A DNA stretch of 64,000 nt from Hyphomicrobiales bacterium (lineage in GTDB: Bacteria; Pseudomonadota; Alphaproteobacteria; Rhizobiales; Rhizobiaceae), in assembly GCA_900471515.1 (NCBI GenBank), contig UCFC01000035.1:156660-220659 (forward strand), given 5' to 3'. Positions 26,003 to 34,073 of the stretch are shown piece after piece (the stretch's first letter is position 1; the number at the start of each line of letters is the position of its first letter). The translations under genes were made by a program, and so were the position numbers. The notes under the pieces were generated by a model, which was not told the origin of the DNA, ran no database searches, and was given only the letters and a program-made list of their open reading frames with translations.

Positions 26003-26107
26003 CCGCCCTCTCCCGACGGTCGCCACCATGAGATGGCCGGGCCCCTGCCCGGCCATTTCTCGTTTTGTGAGATGCCGGTAGGGGAAAAGAAGAGTGCGAC
26101 GGTGACT

Positions 26108-26164
26108 TTCCCCTTCGCCCCATCGGGGAGAAGGTGGCCCGAAGGGTCGGATGAGGGGGCCACA
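26108..26164 (+). repeat. Rhizobial intergenic mosaic (RIME-like) repeat, copy 1
   Basis: About 57 bp including CCCCATCGGGGAGAAGGTGG and CGAAGGGTCGGATGAGGGGG. It is an inverted copy of the element at 26257-26312, differing at only a few positions. Its sequence resembles the RIME1-type repeats scattered between genes of rhizobia. Confidence 0.7.
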
Positions 26165-26256
26165 ACCGCCGACAGAGATTTCTTTAAGTATTTGTTATAA
26201 TATCGTTTTAGGCGGTGGAGAAAACTGATGGCCCGGACCGGTCAGCTTCGTGTCCG

Positions 26257-26312
26257 CGGCCCCCTCATCCGCCCTTCGGGCACCTTCTCCCCGATGGGGC
26301 GAAGGGGGAACC
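26257..26312 (-). repeat. Rhizobial intergenic mosaic (RIME-like) repeat, copy 2
   Basis: The reverse complement of copy 1 with a few base differences. In RNA the pair would fold into one long stem closing a ~90-nt loop and may act as a bidirectional terminator for iolG and the convergent ROK gene. The second copy runs up to the end of the ROK gene. Confidence 0.7.
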
Positions 26313-26313
26313 A

Positions 26314-27537
26314 CTAATCCCCGCCCTGACCCCCCGCCACCACGATATCCTCGTCGATCACCGACAGCGCCCGGTTCAGGTGCCCCTCGAACACTAGGTT
26401 CTGCTCGTCGGCCACCACCCGTAATTCCGGCATGCCCTCCATGCGCACGATATGCGACTGGCCGAGCCCTTCCTCGATCCCCTGCCGCAGCAGGTCGTAA
26501 TAGCGCGTTCCCGGCCCGGTAATGGCGATCGGCATGCGCTCCGTCAGGCTCAGCATGCGCGACAGGCCGTTGCCGAGCGCCAGCCCCGCCTGCCGGAAGG
26601 CGAAGCCGGAAATGCGGTGGCCCTGCCGCGCCCTTGCGGCGATCTTGTCGAGCTCCGCCACCGGCACGAACTTGGCCGGGATCGTGTCGAGCGGCACTTC
26701 GAAGGCGGTGCGCAGGATGGCGTAGAAACCGGCATGGGCTTCGATGCAGCCGCGCGAGCCGCAGCGGCAGAGGCCGCCATTGGCCATGTGCAGCATATGC
26801 CCGAAATTGGGCGCGGAGACCTCGTGCCCGCCGTGGCTGCCGCGCCGGACGATGCCGAGCCCGATGCTGTGGCCGAGCGAAAGGGCAGCCAGCGCGCGGA
26901 AATCGCCGCCCTTGACGTTTTCCTCATGCGCGCCGAGCGCGGCCGCCACCAGCAGCGTCTCGTTGTCGAGGATGACCTTGGCCGGCCATTCCGGCTTCAG
27001 CGCCGATTCGAAATCGATCTGGTCGCTGCCGAAGATCGGCGACCAGACGAGGACCGGCTCGGTGGAATTGACCAGCCCCTTGCTGCTGATGGAGATGAGC
27101 AGCACCTTTTCGCGTTCGATGCGCGAGCGCGACAAGATGCGGTTCAAGCCCTCCCGCACCCCGTTCACGAAGCGGGCGGCGCCGTCCGGATCGTGCGAGC
27201 GCTCCTCGCTGAACCGGTCGATCAGCTTGCCGGCATAATCGACGAGCGAATATTGCACGGCATCGGACGAGATGATGACGACGATGAGATAGCCGCAGTC
27301 GCGCCGCTGGCGCAGAAGCACGCGCGGGCGCCCGCGCCCGCTGGCCGCCTGCTGCTCGGATTTCTCGATGATCTGCGCCTTTTCCAGATCGGCGGTGATC
27401 GCAGAAACGGTCGCGGAGGACAGCCGCGTGAAATCGGATATCTCGGTATGAGCCAGCGCTCCGTGACGGCGAAGGGTGGCGAGCACAAGCACGCTGTTTC
27501 TCTGCCGCACGAGCTCCGTGCTCGACTTGGTCAGCAT
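26314..27537 (-). CDS. xylR: ROK-family transcriptional repressor, probably of the xylose genes
   Basis: A 407-residue regulator with an N-terminal winged helix (about 15-80: LATLRRHGALAHTEISDFTRLSSATVSAITADLE) and a ROK sugar-kinase-like domain. The zinc-binding ROK signature CRCGSRGCIEAHAG is complete near residue 250. The ATP-binding glycine motifs of true kinases are weak, as expected for a regulator. It is divergent from xylFHG with a perfect palindrome between, so D-xylose-responsive repression is likely. Start: ATG after AAGAGG, with a basic upstream extension rejected. The symbol is inferred from context; other ROK regulators have the same design. Confidence 0.85.
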   Translation of the reverse strand: MLTKSSTELVRQRNSVLVLATLRRHGALAHTEISDFTRLSSATVSAITADLEKAQIIEKSEQQAASGRGRPRVLLRQRRDCGYLIVVIISSDAVQYSLVDYAGKLIDRFSEERSHDPDGAARFVNGVREGLNRILSRSRIEREKVLLISISSKGLVNSTEPVLVWSPIFGSDQIDFESALKPEWPAKVILDNETLLVAAALGAHEENVKGGDFRALAALSLGHSIGLGIVRRGSHGGHEVSAPNFGHMLHMANGGLCRCGSRGCIEAHAGFYAILRTAFEVPLDTIPAKFVPVAELDKIAARARQGHRISGFAFRQAGLALGNGLSRMLSLTERMPIAITGPGTRYYDLLRQGIEEGLGQSHIVRMEGMPELRVVADEQNLVFEGHLNRALSVIDEDIVVAGGQGGD

Positions 27538-27631
27538 CTGTCGGCCGCCTCTTCCCCGTTCGTTCCGCCCCTTATTGCCACAGCATCTCCGGGGGCCTTT
27601 CGTCAAAGGAAATTAAGCCGGTAGTGCGGTG

Positions 27632-27637
27632 TTGACA
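27632..27637 (+). promoter_or_regulatory. xylF promoter -35 element
   Basis: A perfect -35 hexamer TTGACA, with an AT-rich CACTAAATTT stretch about 17-20 bp downstream as the likely -10 region. The XylR-type palindrome starts inside or just after that -10, which fits repression by steric block. Confidence 0.5.
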
Positions 27638-27661
27638 GTTGAAAAAATCTCTGACACTAAA

Positions 27662-27680
27662 TTTCTCGACTGTCGAGAAA
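27662..27680. promoter_or_regulatory. Perfect 9-1-9 palindrome, probable XylR operator
   Basis: TTTCTCGAC-T-GTCGAGAAA lies between the divergent ROK repressor and xylF, overlapping the expected transcription start of xylF. ROK repressors of the XylR/NagC type bind such symmetric sites. Confidence 0.7.
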
Positions 27681-27765
27681 AAAATCCGAACCTTTCTGGA
27701 CAGGCTTTCGCGGTGGCCGGAGGAGGCTGATGCTGGGCCGGCTGCATTTCACTCGGGAGGACATT

Positions 27766-28806
27766 ATGAAGTCTATTTACAAGCTGATGGCAGGCGCTGC
27801 CATTCTCGTTTCGCTGCAGTCCGCAGCCATGGCAGCCGACCTCGTCGTCGGCGTTTCCTGGTCGAACTTCCAGGAAGAGCGCTGGAAGACGGACGAAGCC
27901 GCCATCAAGAAGGCCCTCGAAGCCAAGGGCGCAAAGTATATTTCCGCTGACGCGCAGTCTTCGGCCGCAAAGCAGCTGACCGACGTCGAATCGCTGATCT
28001 CCCAGGGCGCCAACGCCCTCATCATCCTCGCCCAGGATTCCGACGCGATCGGCCCGGCCGTTGAAAAGGCCGCCAGCGAAGGCATCCCGGTCGTCGGCTA
28101 CGACCGCCTGATCGAAAATCCGGCTGCCTTCTACATCACCTTCGACAACAAGGAAGTCGGCCGCCTGCAGGCCGAGGAAGTCTTCAAGGCCAAGCCGGAA
28201 GGCAACTACGTCTTCATCAAGGGCTCCTCTTCCGATCCGAACGCCGATTTCCTCTTTTCGGGCCAGATGGAAGTGCTGAAGGCGGCAATCGACGCCGGCA
28301 AGATCAAGAATGTCGGCGAAGCCTATACCGACGGCTGGCTGCCGCAGAACGCCCAGCGCAACATGGAGCAGTTCCTGACCGCCAACAACAACAAGGTTGA
28401 CGCGGTCGTCGCCTCCAACGACGGCACGGCCGGCGGCGCCGTTGCCGCTCTCGACGCCCAGGGCATGGCCGGCTCCGTTCCGGTTTCCGGCCAGGACGCC
28501 GACAAGGCGGCTCTCAACCGCATCGCTCTCGGCACGCAGACGGTCTCCGTCTGGAAGGACAGCCGCGAGCTCGGCAAGCGCGCTGCCGAGATCGCCCTCG
28601 AACTCGCCGGCGGCACGACCATGGACAAGATCGAAGGCGTCCAGACCTTCGAAGGCGGCCCGAAGAAGGTCAAGATGGAATCCATCTTCCTCAAGCCGCA
28701 GGCCATCACCAAGGACAACCTGAACGTCGTCATCGACGCAGGCTGGATCTCCAAGGCCGAAGCCTGCCAGGGCGTCAAGGCCGGCACCGTCAAGGCTTGC
28801 GACTGA
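27766..28806 (+). CDS. xylF: D-xylose ABC transporter, periplasmic binding protein XylF
   Basis: The periplasmic D-xylose receptor. The 346-residue precursor has a signal peptide ending AMA before ADLVVG, then the type-I fold: VGVSWSNFQEERWKTDEAAIKKAL at the ligand-binding start, IILAQDSDAIGPAVEKAASEGIPVVGYDRLI, and VVASNDGTAGGAVAAL with VPVSGQDADKAALNRI, all characteristic of XylF. Two Cys near the C-terminus (SKAEACQGVKAGTVKACD) could form a disulfide. The ATG lies five bases after GGGAGG. It is the first gene of xylFHG; a perfect 15-bp hairpin follows it. Confidence 0.95.
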   Translation: MKSIYKLMAGAAILVSLQSAAMAADLVVGVSWSNFQEERWKTDEAAIKKALEAKGAKYISADAQSSAAKQLTDVESLISQGANALIILAQDSDAIGPAVEKAASEGIPVVGYDRLIENPAAFYITFDNKEVGRLQAEEVFKAKPEGNYVFIKGSSSDPNADFLFSGQMEVLKAAIDAGKIKNVGEAYTDGWLPQNAQRNMEQFLTANNNKVDAVVASNDGTAGGAVAALDAQGMAGSVPVSGQDADKAALNRIALGTQTVSVWKDSRELGKRAAEIALELAGGTTMDKIEGVQTFEGGPKKVKMESIFLKPQAITKDNLNVVIDAGWISKAEACQGVKAGTVKACD

Positions 28807-28829
28807 TCCTCGCCGGCTGACTGGAAAGA

Positions 28830-28862
28830 CCGGCGCCGCAGCGGCCTCCGCTGCGGCGCCGG
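28830..28862 (+). other. Perfect 15-bp hairpin after xylF
   Basis: CCGGCGCCGCAGCGG, a 3-base loop CCT, then the exact complement. No T-run follows, and xylH begins about 195 bp downstream. It probably stabilises the abundant xylF message and reduces read-through into xylHG. Confidence 0.75.
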
Positions 28863-29057
28863 ATGCGGATGAAGCCCGCCTGTGCAAGCTTCTCCGTCCT
28901 CGCGCGCACCGCGGATGCTTTGATTCCCTGCCAGAATAGTGCCGTCGTGATCGGCTATTTTCGGAAGCGTCCCGGTGGTCACATCAAGAACAGGGCGATC
29001 GCCGGCAGCTTTCGCAAGCAGGCCCGCGCCCAAACAAATGGGGGAAACGGCAAACCC

Positions 29058-30368
29058 ATGGCAGACATCACCCAATCGACAACGTCAGGCCCGCGCACGG
29101 CAGTGGAAGGCCCCTTCACGCGCTTCCTGCGGGCGACGGAAATAGATACCCGCCTTCTCGGCATGATCGGCGCGCTGCTGGTCATCTGGGTCGGCTTCCA
29201 TTTTTATACCGGCGGCCTGTTCCTCACCCCCAGAAACCTCTGGAACCTCTCGGTCCAGACGACGGAAATCGCGGTTCTGGCGACCGGCATGGTGCTGGTC
29301 ATCGTCACCCGCAACATCGACCTGTCGATCGGCTCGATCCTCGGCTTCGTCGCCATGATCATGGGCGTGGTCCAGGCGCAGTTCCTGCCGCAATATCTGG
29401 GCTTCGACAATTCCTTCACCTGGGTGATCACGCTCGTCTGCGGCCTTCTCGTCGGCACCGCGATCGGCCTGTTCCAGGGCGTCATCATCGCCTTCATGGG
29501 CGTGCCCTCCTTCATCGTCACCCTCGGCGGCTTCCTCGCCTGGCGCGGCCTTGCCTGGTATGTCACGAGCGGCCAGACGGTCGCGCCGCTGGACACCACC
29601 TTCCGCATCATGGGCGGCGGCGCCGAAGGCGCCATCGGCGCCACCTGGAGCTGGGTCATCGGCGCGGTCGCCTGCGTGCTGATCGTCGTGTCCATCATCG
29701 GCTCGCGCCACCAGCGCCGCCGCTTCAACTTCCCGCGCCGCCCGCTCTGGGCCGAATATTTCCTCGGCGTGCTCGGCTGCGCCATGGTGCTCGGCGCCAT
29801 CTGGGTCTCCACCATCTATTACTGGCCGCCGGCAATTGCCAAGCGTTACGCCGAAGCCAACAACATTCCCGTGCCGGAAGGCGGCCTGATGATCCCCTAC
29901 GGCATTGCCGTGCCGGTGCTGATCGCCATCCTCGTCGGCATCGTCATGACCTTCATCGCCACCCGCCTGCGCTTCGGCCGCTATGTCTTCGCCATCGGCG
30001 GCAATCCGGAAGCGGCCGAGCTTGCCGGCATCAAGACCCGCTGGGTCACGGTGCGCATCTTCGCGCTGATGGGCTTCCTCGCAGCCGTCGCCGCCGCGAT
30101 CTCGACGGCCCGCCTCAACGCCGCCGCCAATTCGCAGGGCACGACCTACGAACTCTACACGATCGCGGCAGCCGTCATCGGCGGCACGTCGCTTGCCGGC
30201 GGCACCGGCACGATCGCCGGCGCCATGCTCGGCGCGCTCGTCATGCAGTCGCTGCAGTCGGGCATGGGTCTCGCCAATGTCGACACACCCATCCAGAACG
30301 TCGTCGTCGGCGCGGTGCTCGTCATTGCCGTCTGGCTCGACACCGTCTATCGCTCCCGTGCGAAGTAA
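29058..30368 (+). CDS. xylH: D-xylose ABC transporter permease XylH
   Basis: Inner-membrane channel subunit of the xylose importer. The 436-residue chain has about ten to twelve hydrophobic segments, the family motif TRNIDLSIGSILGFVAMIMG near residue 80, VPSFIVTLGGFLAWRGLAWYV, and the C-terminal GGTSLAGGTGTIAGAMLGALVMQSLQSGMGL. A long cytosolic/periplasmic loop (RHQRRRFNFPRRPLWAEYF) around residue 215 is typical of XylH. The chosen ATG sits in ...GGCAAACCCATGGCAGAC with GGGGGAAACGG upstream; an in-frame ATG nearly 200 bp earlier would add an unlikely leader that includes part of the xylF hairpin downstream flank. Confidence 0.94.
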   Translation: MADITQSTTSGPRTAVEGPFTRFLRATEIDTRLLGMIGALLVIWVGFHFYTGGLFLTPRNLWNLSVQTTEIAVLATGMVLVIVTRNIDLSIGSILGFVAMIMGVVQAQFLPQYLGFDNSFTWVITLVCGLLVGTAIGLFQGVIIAFMGVPSFIVTLGGFLAWRGLAWYVTSGQTVAPLDTTFRIMGGGAEGAIGATWSWVIGAVACVLIVVSIIGSRHQRRRFNFPRRPLWAEYFLGVLGCAMVLGAIWVSTIYYWPPAIAKRYAEANNIPVPEGGLMIPYGIAVPVLIAILVGIVMTFIATRLRFGRYVFAIGGNPEAAELAGIKTRWVTVRIFALMGFLAAVAAAISTARLNAAANSQGTTYELYTIAAAVIGGTSLAGGTGTIAGAMLGALVMQSLQSGMGLANVDTPIQNVVVGAVLVIAVWLDTVYRSRAK

Positions 30369-30382
30369 GAGGAGTACGAACC

Positions 30383-31165
30383 ATGGCTGAACAACGCACT
30401 CCCCTTGTGGAACTGAAAAACATCTCGATCTCCTTCGGCGGCATCCACGCGGTCGACAATGCCTCGGTCGATCTCTATCCCGGCGAAGTCGTGGCCCTTC
30501 TCGGCCATAACGGCGCCGGCAAGTCGACGCTGATCAAGATCCTCTCCGGCGCCTACAAGCGCGACTCGGGCGAAATCCTGATCAACGGCGAACCGGCCGA
30601 CATCCGCAACCCGCGCGACGCCAAGAAATTCGGCATCGAGACGATCTACCAGACGCTCGCCGTCGCCGATAATGTCGATGCCGCCGCCAACCTCTATCTC
30701 GGCCGCGAGCTGAAGACCCGCTGGGGCACGCTCGACGACGTGGCGATGGAAGCCTCCGCGCGCGAGGTGATGGGCCGCCTGAACCCCAACTTCAAGCGCT
30801 TCAAGGAGCCGGTCAAGGCATTGTCCGGCGGCCAGCGCCAGTCTGTGGCCATTGCCCGCGCCATCCTGTTCAACGCCCGCATCCTCATCATGGACGAGCC
30901 GACGGCAGCGCTCGGCCCGCAGGAAACGGCGCAGGTGGGCGAACTCATCAAGCAGCTGAAGAAGGAAGGCATCGGCATCTTCTTGATCAGCCACGACATC
31001 CACGACGTCTTCGACCTCGCCGACCGCGTCTCGGTGATGAAGAACGGCCAGGTCGTCGGCCACGCCCGCACCGAGGACGTGACCAAGGACGAAGTGCTCG
31101 GCATGATCATCCTCGGCAAGGTGCCGCCGAAAGCCATTCCCGGCCCCGGCGCCATGCAGCTCTGA
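30383..31165 (+). CDS. xylG: D-xylose ABC transporter ATP-binding protein XylG (single cassette)
   Basis: ATPase subunit of the xylose importer. The 260-residue chain holds one cassette: Walker A GHNGAGKSTLIKIL (about 38-51), Q-loop YQTLAV, signature LSGGQRQSVAIARAI and Walker B ILIMDEPTAALGPQE. The E. coli XylG has two cassettes in about 510 residues, so this half-size form must work as a homodimer, as in FrcA-type importers of rhizobia. It starts 14 bp after xylH with AAGAGGAG as ribosome site. A hairpin with TTTT follows. Confidence 0.93.
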   Translation: MAEQRTPLVELKNISISFGGIHAVDNASVDLYPGEVVALLGHNGAGKSTLIKILSGAYKRDSGEILINGEPADIRNPRDAKKFGIETIYQTLAVADNVDAAANLYLGRELKTRWGTLDDVAMEASAREVMGRLNPNFKRFKEPVKALSGGQRQSVAIARAILFNARILIMDEPTAALGPQETAQVGELIKQLKKEGIGIFLISHDIHDVFDLADRVSVMKNGQVVGHARTEDVTKDEVLGMIILGKVPPKAIPGPGAMQL

Positions 31166-31190
31166 TATCCGGCAGCTGTCCGGCAGGAAG

Positions 31191-31221
31191 CTCCGCCGCC
31201 CGCAAGGGCCGGCGGAGTTTT
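31191..31221 (+). terminator. Terminator of xylFHG
   Basis: CTCCGCCG(CCC) pairs with (GGG)CCGGCGGAG, followed by TTTTC, 25 bp after the xylG stop. It also lies at the 3' end of the convergent TPR gene. Confidence 0.75.
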
Positions 31222-31231
31222 CATGTCCGCC

Positions 31232-32002
31232 TCAGCCCGCGCCCGCCGCATCACCGGCAAGGGCGGCAAGCCGCGCCAGCCGCGCAGGCTCCTCCTTCGC
31301 GAAGGCCGCATTGCCGGACAGGATGCCATGCGCCCGCGCCGCAAAGTGCCGCGCCTGCGCCGTCGCGCCCTTGAGCGCGTGGCATTCCGCCAGTTCCTCA
31401 CAGACGTAGGGCGCGGCGTCATTGGCCGCATCCGCAAGCCGCACAACCTCCTCCGCGAGCGCGATCGCCTCGTCCAGCCGCCCCAGCGCCCGGAGCGTGC
31501 GCACGACGGCATAACGCGCCACCTTCAGCGTCTGCGCATTGCCGGAAGCCTCGCGGATCGCCTCGTCGCGCCGGAAGGCGCCGAGCGCATCGTCGAACCG
31601 CCCCGCCTCGAAATAAGTCCAGCCGAGATTGTGGTGCAGCATGCCCCGCCAATGCGGGCTCGCCCCATGCGCGTCGATATAGTCGAGCGCCACGGCCACC
31701 CAGCGCTCGGCCGCCTCGACATCGGAAGCGATCGCCAGCATATGCGCCGCATCGACCGCCAGATTATGATCCCCCGCCCGCTGCGCCAGCTCCCATGCCT
31801 CGCCAAAAAACGGCAGCGCCCGTGAAGCCTCCCCGGCACTGTTGAAAAGCCGCCCCCGCTCGATCGCAATCCAGGCCCGCGCCCCCTCCTCCGCCCCGGC
31901 CTCGGCAACCGCCCCGTCCAAAATCTCATGCCCCAGGGCAAAATTCCCCGAAAGCCCCGCAAACCGCGCCCGCCGCGCCAGATCGAAAACCGCCTCGCCC
32001 AC
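31232..32002 (-). CDS. TPR-repeat protein of unknown function
   Basis: A protein of about 256 residues built from tetratricopeptide-like helix pairs. The best units are RAWIAIERGRLFNSAGEASRALPFFGEA, WRGMLHHNLGWTYFEAGRFDDALGAF and KVARYAVVRTLRALGRLDEAIALAEE, with the Gly/Ala/Tyr pattern of TPRs. It probably serves as a scaffold. There is no signal peptide. The start is uncertain: a GTG close behind GGGGGA is proposed because residues further upstream are not protein-like. It is convergent with xylG and divergent from the tRNA-Arg. Confidence 0.75.
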   Translation of the reverse strand: MGEAVFDLARRARFAGLSGNFALGHEILDGAVAEAGAEEGARAWIAIERGRLFNSAGEASRALPFFGEAWELAQRAGDHNLAVDAAHMLAIASDVEAAERWVAVALDYIDAHGASPHWRGMLHHNLGWTYFEAGRFDDALGAFRRDEAIREASGNAQTLKVARYAVVRTLRALGRLDEAIALAEEVVRLADAANDAAPYVCEELAECHALKGATAQARHFAARAHGILSGNAAFAKEEPARLARLAALAGDAAGAG

Positions 32003-32172
32003 GAATCCCCCGATAAAACTAAACCAAACGAGGAAGCTTTTACCCCCAGCCCATCCCCTTGAAAACACCGCAGCACGCCGCAAGACCGAATTTCGCCAAC
32101 TTGGCGATTGAAGCAGAGCCAAAGCTAGGCTAAGAACCACGACATCGGACGACGAGTCACATCGTCAGGCAT

Positions 32173-32249
32173 GCACCCGTAGCTCAGCTGGATAGAGTGT
32201 TGGATTCCGATTCCAAAGGTCACAGGTTCGAATCCTGTCGGGTGCGCCA
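32173..32249 (+). tRNA. tRNA-Arg (anticodon CCG)
   Basis: A 77-nt cloverleaf with encoded CCA: acceptor GCACCCG/CGGGTGC, D arm GCTC...GAGT, anticodon stem TTGGA/TCCAA with loop TTCCGAT (anticodon CCG, codon CGG), and T arm ACAGG-TTCGAAT-CCTGT. It marks the left edge of the accessory region; tRNA genes are frequent integration sites. No second copy of its 3' end was found in the window. Confidence 0.97.
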
Positions 32250-32291
32250 CCGACCCGTCCTCCTCGGCGAGTAAAGGATGAGGCTTGGTTG

Positions 32292-33614
32292 GTGAAAGCC
32301 GTGAACTCAACGCTCAAGGGCAATAAACTCGAAGACTCCTTTTATGAGTATCTGCTCGCGCAACAGGAGCGAGGGGAGCTGGTCTTCGAAGCTTATCCAG
32401 CTGACAATTGTAAGATCTACAAAAAGAAAGAATATTTCTGCGCAGAGCGCGGCGGCAACGTGGAATTTGATGTGGTTATCGAGTTCTTTCGACGAGGTAG
32501 TCTTACGCCGCATTCTTATGTTGTTTTTGAATGCAAAAACTACGATCAGAGCATACCAGAGTTACATGTAAATGATTTCTCGCTGAAGTTAAGCCGCACT
32601 TTTCGTCATGCGGCGAAGGGTGTGCTTGTGATTTCCTCCCGGCTCCAATCGGGAGCGGAACACGTCGCTCGGCACAGCAAAATGGGAATAGTTAAGTTTG
32701 ATGAGCATGGGCTTGAGATCGTCGCCGACCGCCGAGATCGACCATTCATCGAGCATGGCTTTGCAAAGAAGCAGATTTTTGAGAGTACGAAAGCTGCTAA
32801 GTCACTGAAGTTTTCGGCCTTTTACGACGGCAGTTTTTACGGATCGATCCTGGACCTATTAGAAAGCATTCAGGACAATCCACCGTCAGGGCAACCGACT
32901 CGGGAGGAACGCCACTCTCGCGTACCTTATGTTCCAACCGACGTAATCAAGGCGTCCGCACGTGATCTTCTAAGCCTCGTAGGATACCAATCCGGTCCTG
33001 TCGATCTTAAGAAAATTTGCGCTGCCCTCTCAATCGATCTCGAATTTACAAACCATCGTGTTCATGACCTCGACGGTATGGAGATTTTAGGATCGGCATA
33101 TTTCGACCGCAAAAAAATCGTCATCAATGCCCACGGGAACGTAACTCGCGAGCGTTTCACTCTTGGCCATGAGATCGGGCACTTTTTTCTGAAACACCAC
33201 CTCTATCTAGCCTCGGAAAGCGTTATCGAAAGCGATCTCCGAATAGTCAGCGAACGGGAAGGCAGCTTCAATTACGAACGACTGGAATTGCAAGCAAACT
33301 TGTTCGCATCCAATCTAATCCTCCCAGACGAGATATTTATAAGAAAAACCGCAGAGTTTAGGCATCTACTTGGTATAACGGACCGAGGACATGGCTACAT
33401 CTTCGTTGATGATCAACCCTATAACTACCAGATTTATGAACAACTACTGACCCAGCTTCTTGCATACTTCGAGGTTTCAAAGCAGGCTATACAATACAAA
33501 TTTCAGCACTTAGGCATGCTAACCGATCAGAGATCAAGACGGACGTCGCAGCCTTCAGACGTAAGCAAGCTTCTCGGCACATATCGAAGTTCTAAAAAAA
33601 CGGTAGCTGATTGA
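32292..33614 (+). CDS. PD-(D/E)xK nuclease / ImmA-IrrE peptidase fusion protein
   Basis: A 440-residue two-domain protein. Residues ~10-180 look like a restriction-endonuclease-like fold: Glu14 in GNKLEDSFYEYLL, Asp60 in VEFDVVIEF, and Glu80-x-Lys82 in VVFECKNYDQ form a PD-(D/E)xK site. Residues ~215-400 carry an ImmA/IrrE (COG2856) zinc peptidase: HEIGH at 293-297 (FTLGHEIGHFFLKHH) and the downstream Glu332 in ERLELQANLFASNLILPD. ImmA peptidases cut repressors on a stress or phage signal. GC is far below neighbours, which points to transfer. It starts 43 bp after the tRNA-Arg; GTG start after GAGG. A defence role is plausible but unproven. No antirepressor or repressor partner is adjacent. 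Confidence 0.82.
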   Translation: MKAVNSTLKGNKLEDSFYEYLLAQQERGELVFEAYPADNCKIYKKKEYFCAERGGNVEFDVVIEFFRRGSLTPHSYVVFECKNYDQSIPELHVNDFSLKLSRTFRHAAKGVLVISSRLQSGAEHVARHSKMGIVKFDEHGLEIVADRRDRPFIEHGFAKKQIFESTKAAKSLKFSAFYDGSFYGSILDLLESIQDNPPSGQPTREERHSRVPYVPTDVIKASARDLLSLVGYQSGPVDLKKICAALSIDLEFTNHRVHDLDGMEILGSAYFDRKKIVINAHGNVTRERFTLGHEIGHFFLKHHLYLASESVIESDLRIVSEREGSFNYERLELQANLFASNLILPDEIFIRKTAEFRHLLGITDRGHGYIFVDDQPYNYQIYEQLLTQLLAYFEVSKQAIQYKFQHLGMLTDQRSRRTSQPSDVSKLLGTYRSSKKTVAD

Positions 33615-33742
33615 GAGACCGAGATCAAAACACAGGCTTCAACCCAACCTATCATCTTACCCGCTACCGGGCACGTGCAAGCTCATAGGAAATTCGTCGT
33701 CTGATTGCCTTGCGGAGGTTTTTCAGCTGCTGCGCGATTGGC

Positions 33743-34012
33743 TTACCCAATGTCCCCATCGTTTTCGATGCGCGTTTGGCATAGGTGGCGAAAGTCCAAG
33801 GGCCTTCGCTCGCTCTCGGTCATGATCATGACATCCACCTTGACCGCTTCCGCCAGCGTCCTTGGAACGATTGTCGGCCCGATTGCGGCCGCATCGGAGG
33901 CAAAGCTTTCCGGGTCGCGGGTCGTCGCGACGGATAGCTCGACGCCGCTTCGGGCAAAGGCCCCGGCAATGGCGTGGCCGATCCTGCCGAAGCCGATAAT
34001 TGCGTAGCGCAT
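33743..34012 (-). pseudogene. Truncated NADPH-dependent F420-reductase-like gene
   Basis: The N-terminal ~61 residues are a clean Rossmann start of the NADP oxidoreductase coenzyme-F420-dependent family (MRYAIIGFGRIGHAIAGAFA, then VATTRDPESFASDAAAIGPTIV and TLAEAVKVDVMIM). After about position 33832 the frame continues for 28 codons without family likeness (SERRPLDFRHLC...) and stops; intact homologues are about 200 residues. The 3' two thirds have been lost at a breakpoint close to the nuclease-peptidase gene. It begins 62 bp after the SDR gene, with which it probably formed an operon. Confidence 0.72.
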
Positions 34013-34073
34013 GGATTTTCTCCTTCAGTCCGGCAGCCCTGCCGCGCCGCCAGGCGCTGCAGGGCGCAGCGCC

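Larger units (their letters stand above)
26003..26313. other. Intergenic region with two facing mosaic repeats
   Basis: The gap between iolG and the convergent ROK repressor gene. After an imperfect hairpin near the iolG stop it contains two long repeat copies in opposite orientation separated by about 90 AT-richer bases. No gene is seen. Confidence 0.7.

Noticed and set aside
32225..32249. Attachment-site duplication of the tRNA-Arg 3' end
   Set aside because: No second copy of the GGTTCGAATCCTGTCGGG segment was noticed elsewhere in the window, so an att pair cannot be supported.
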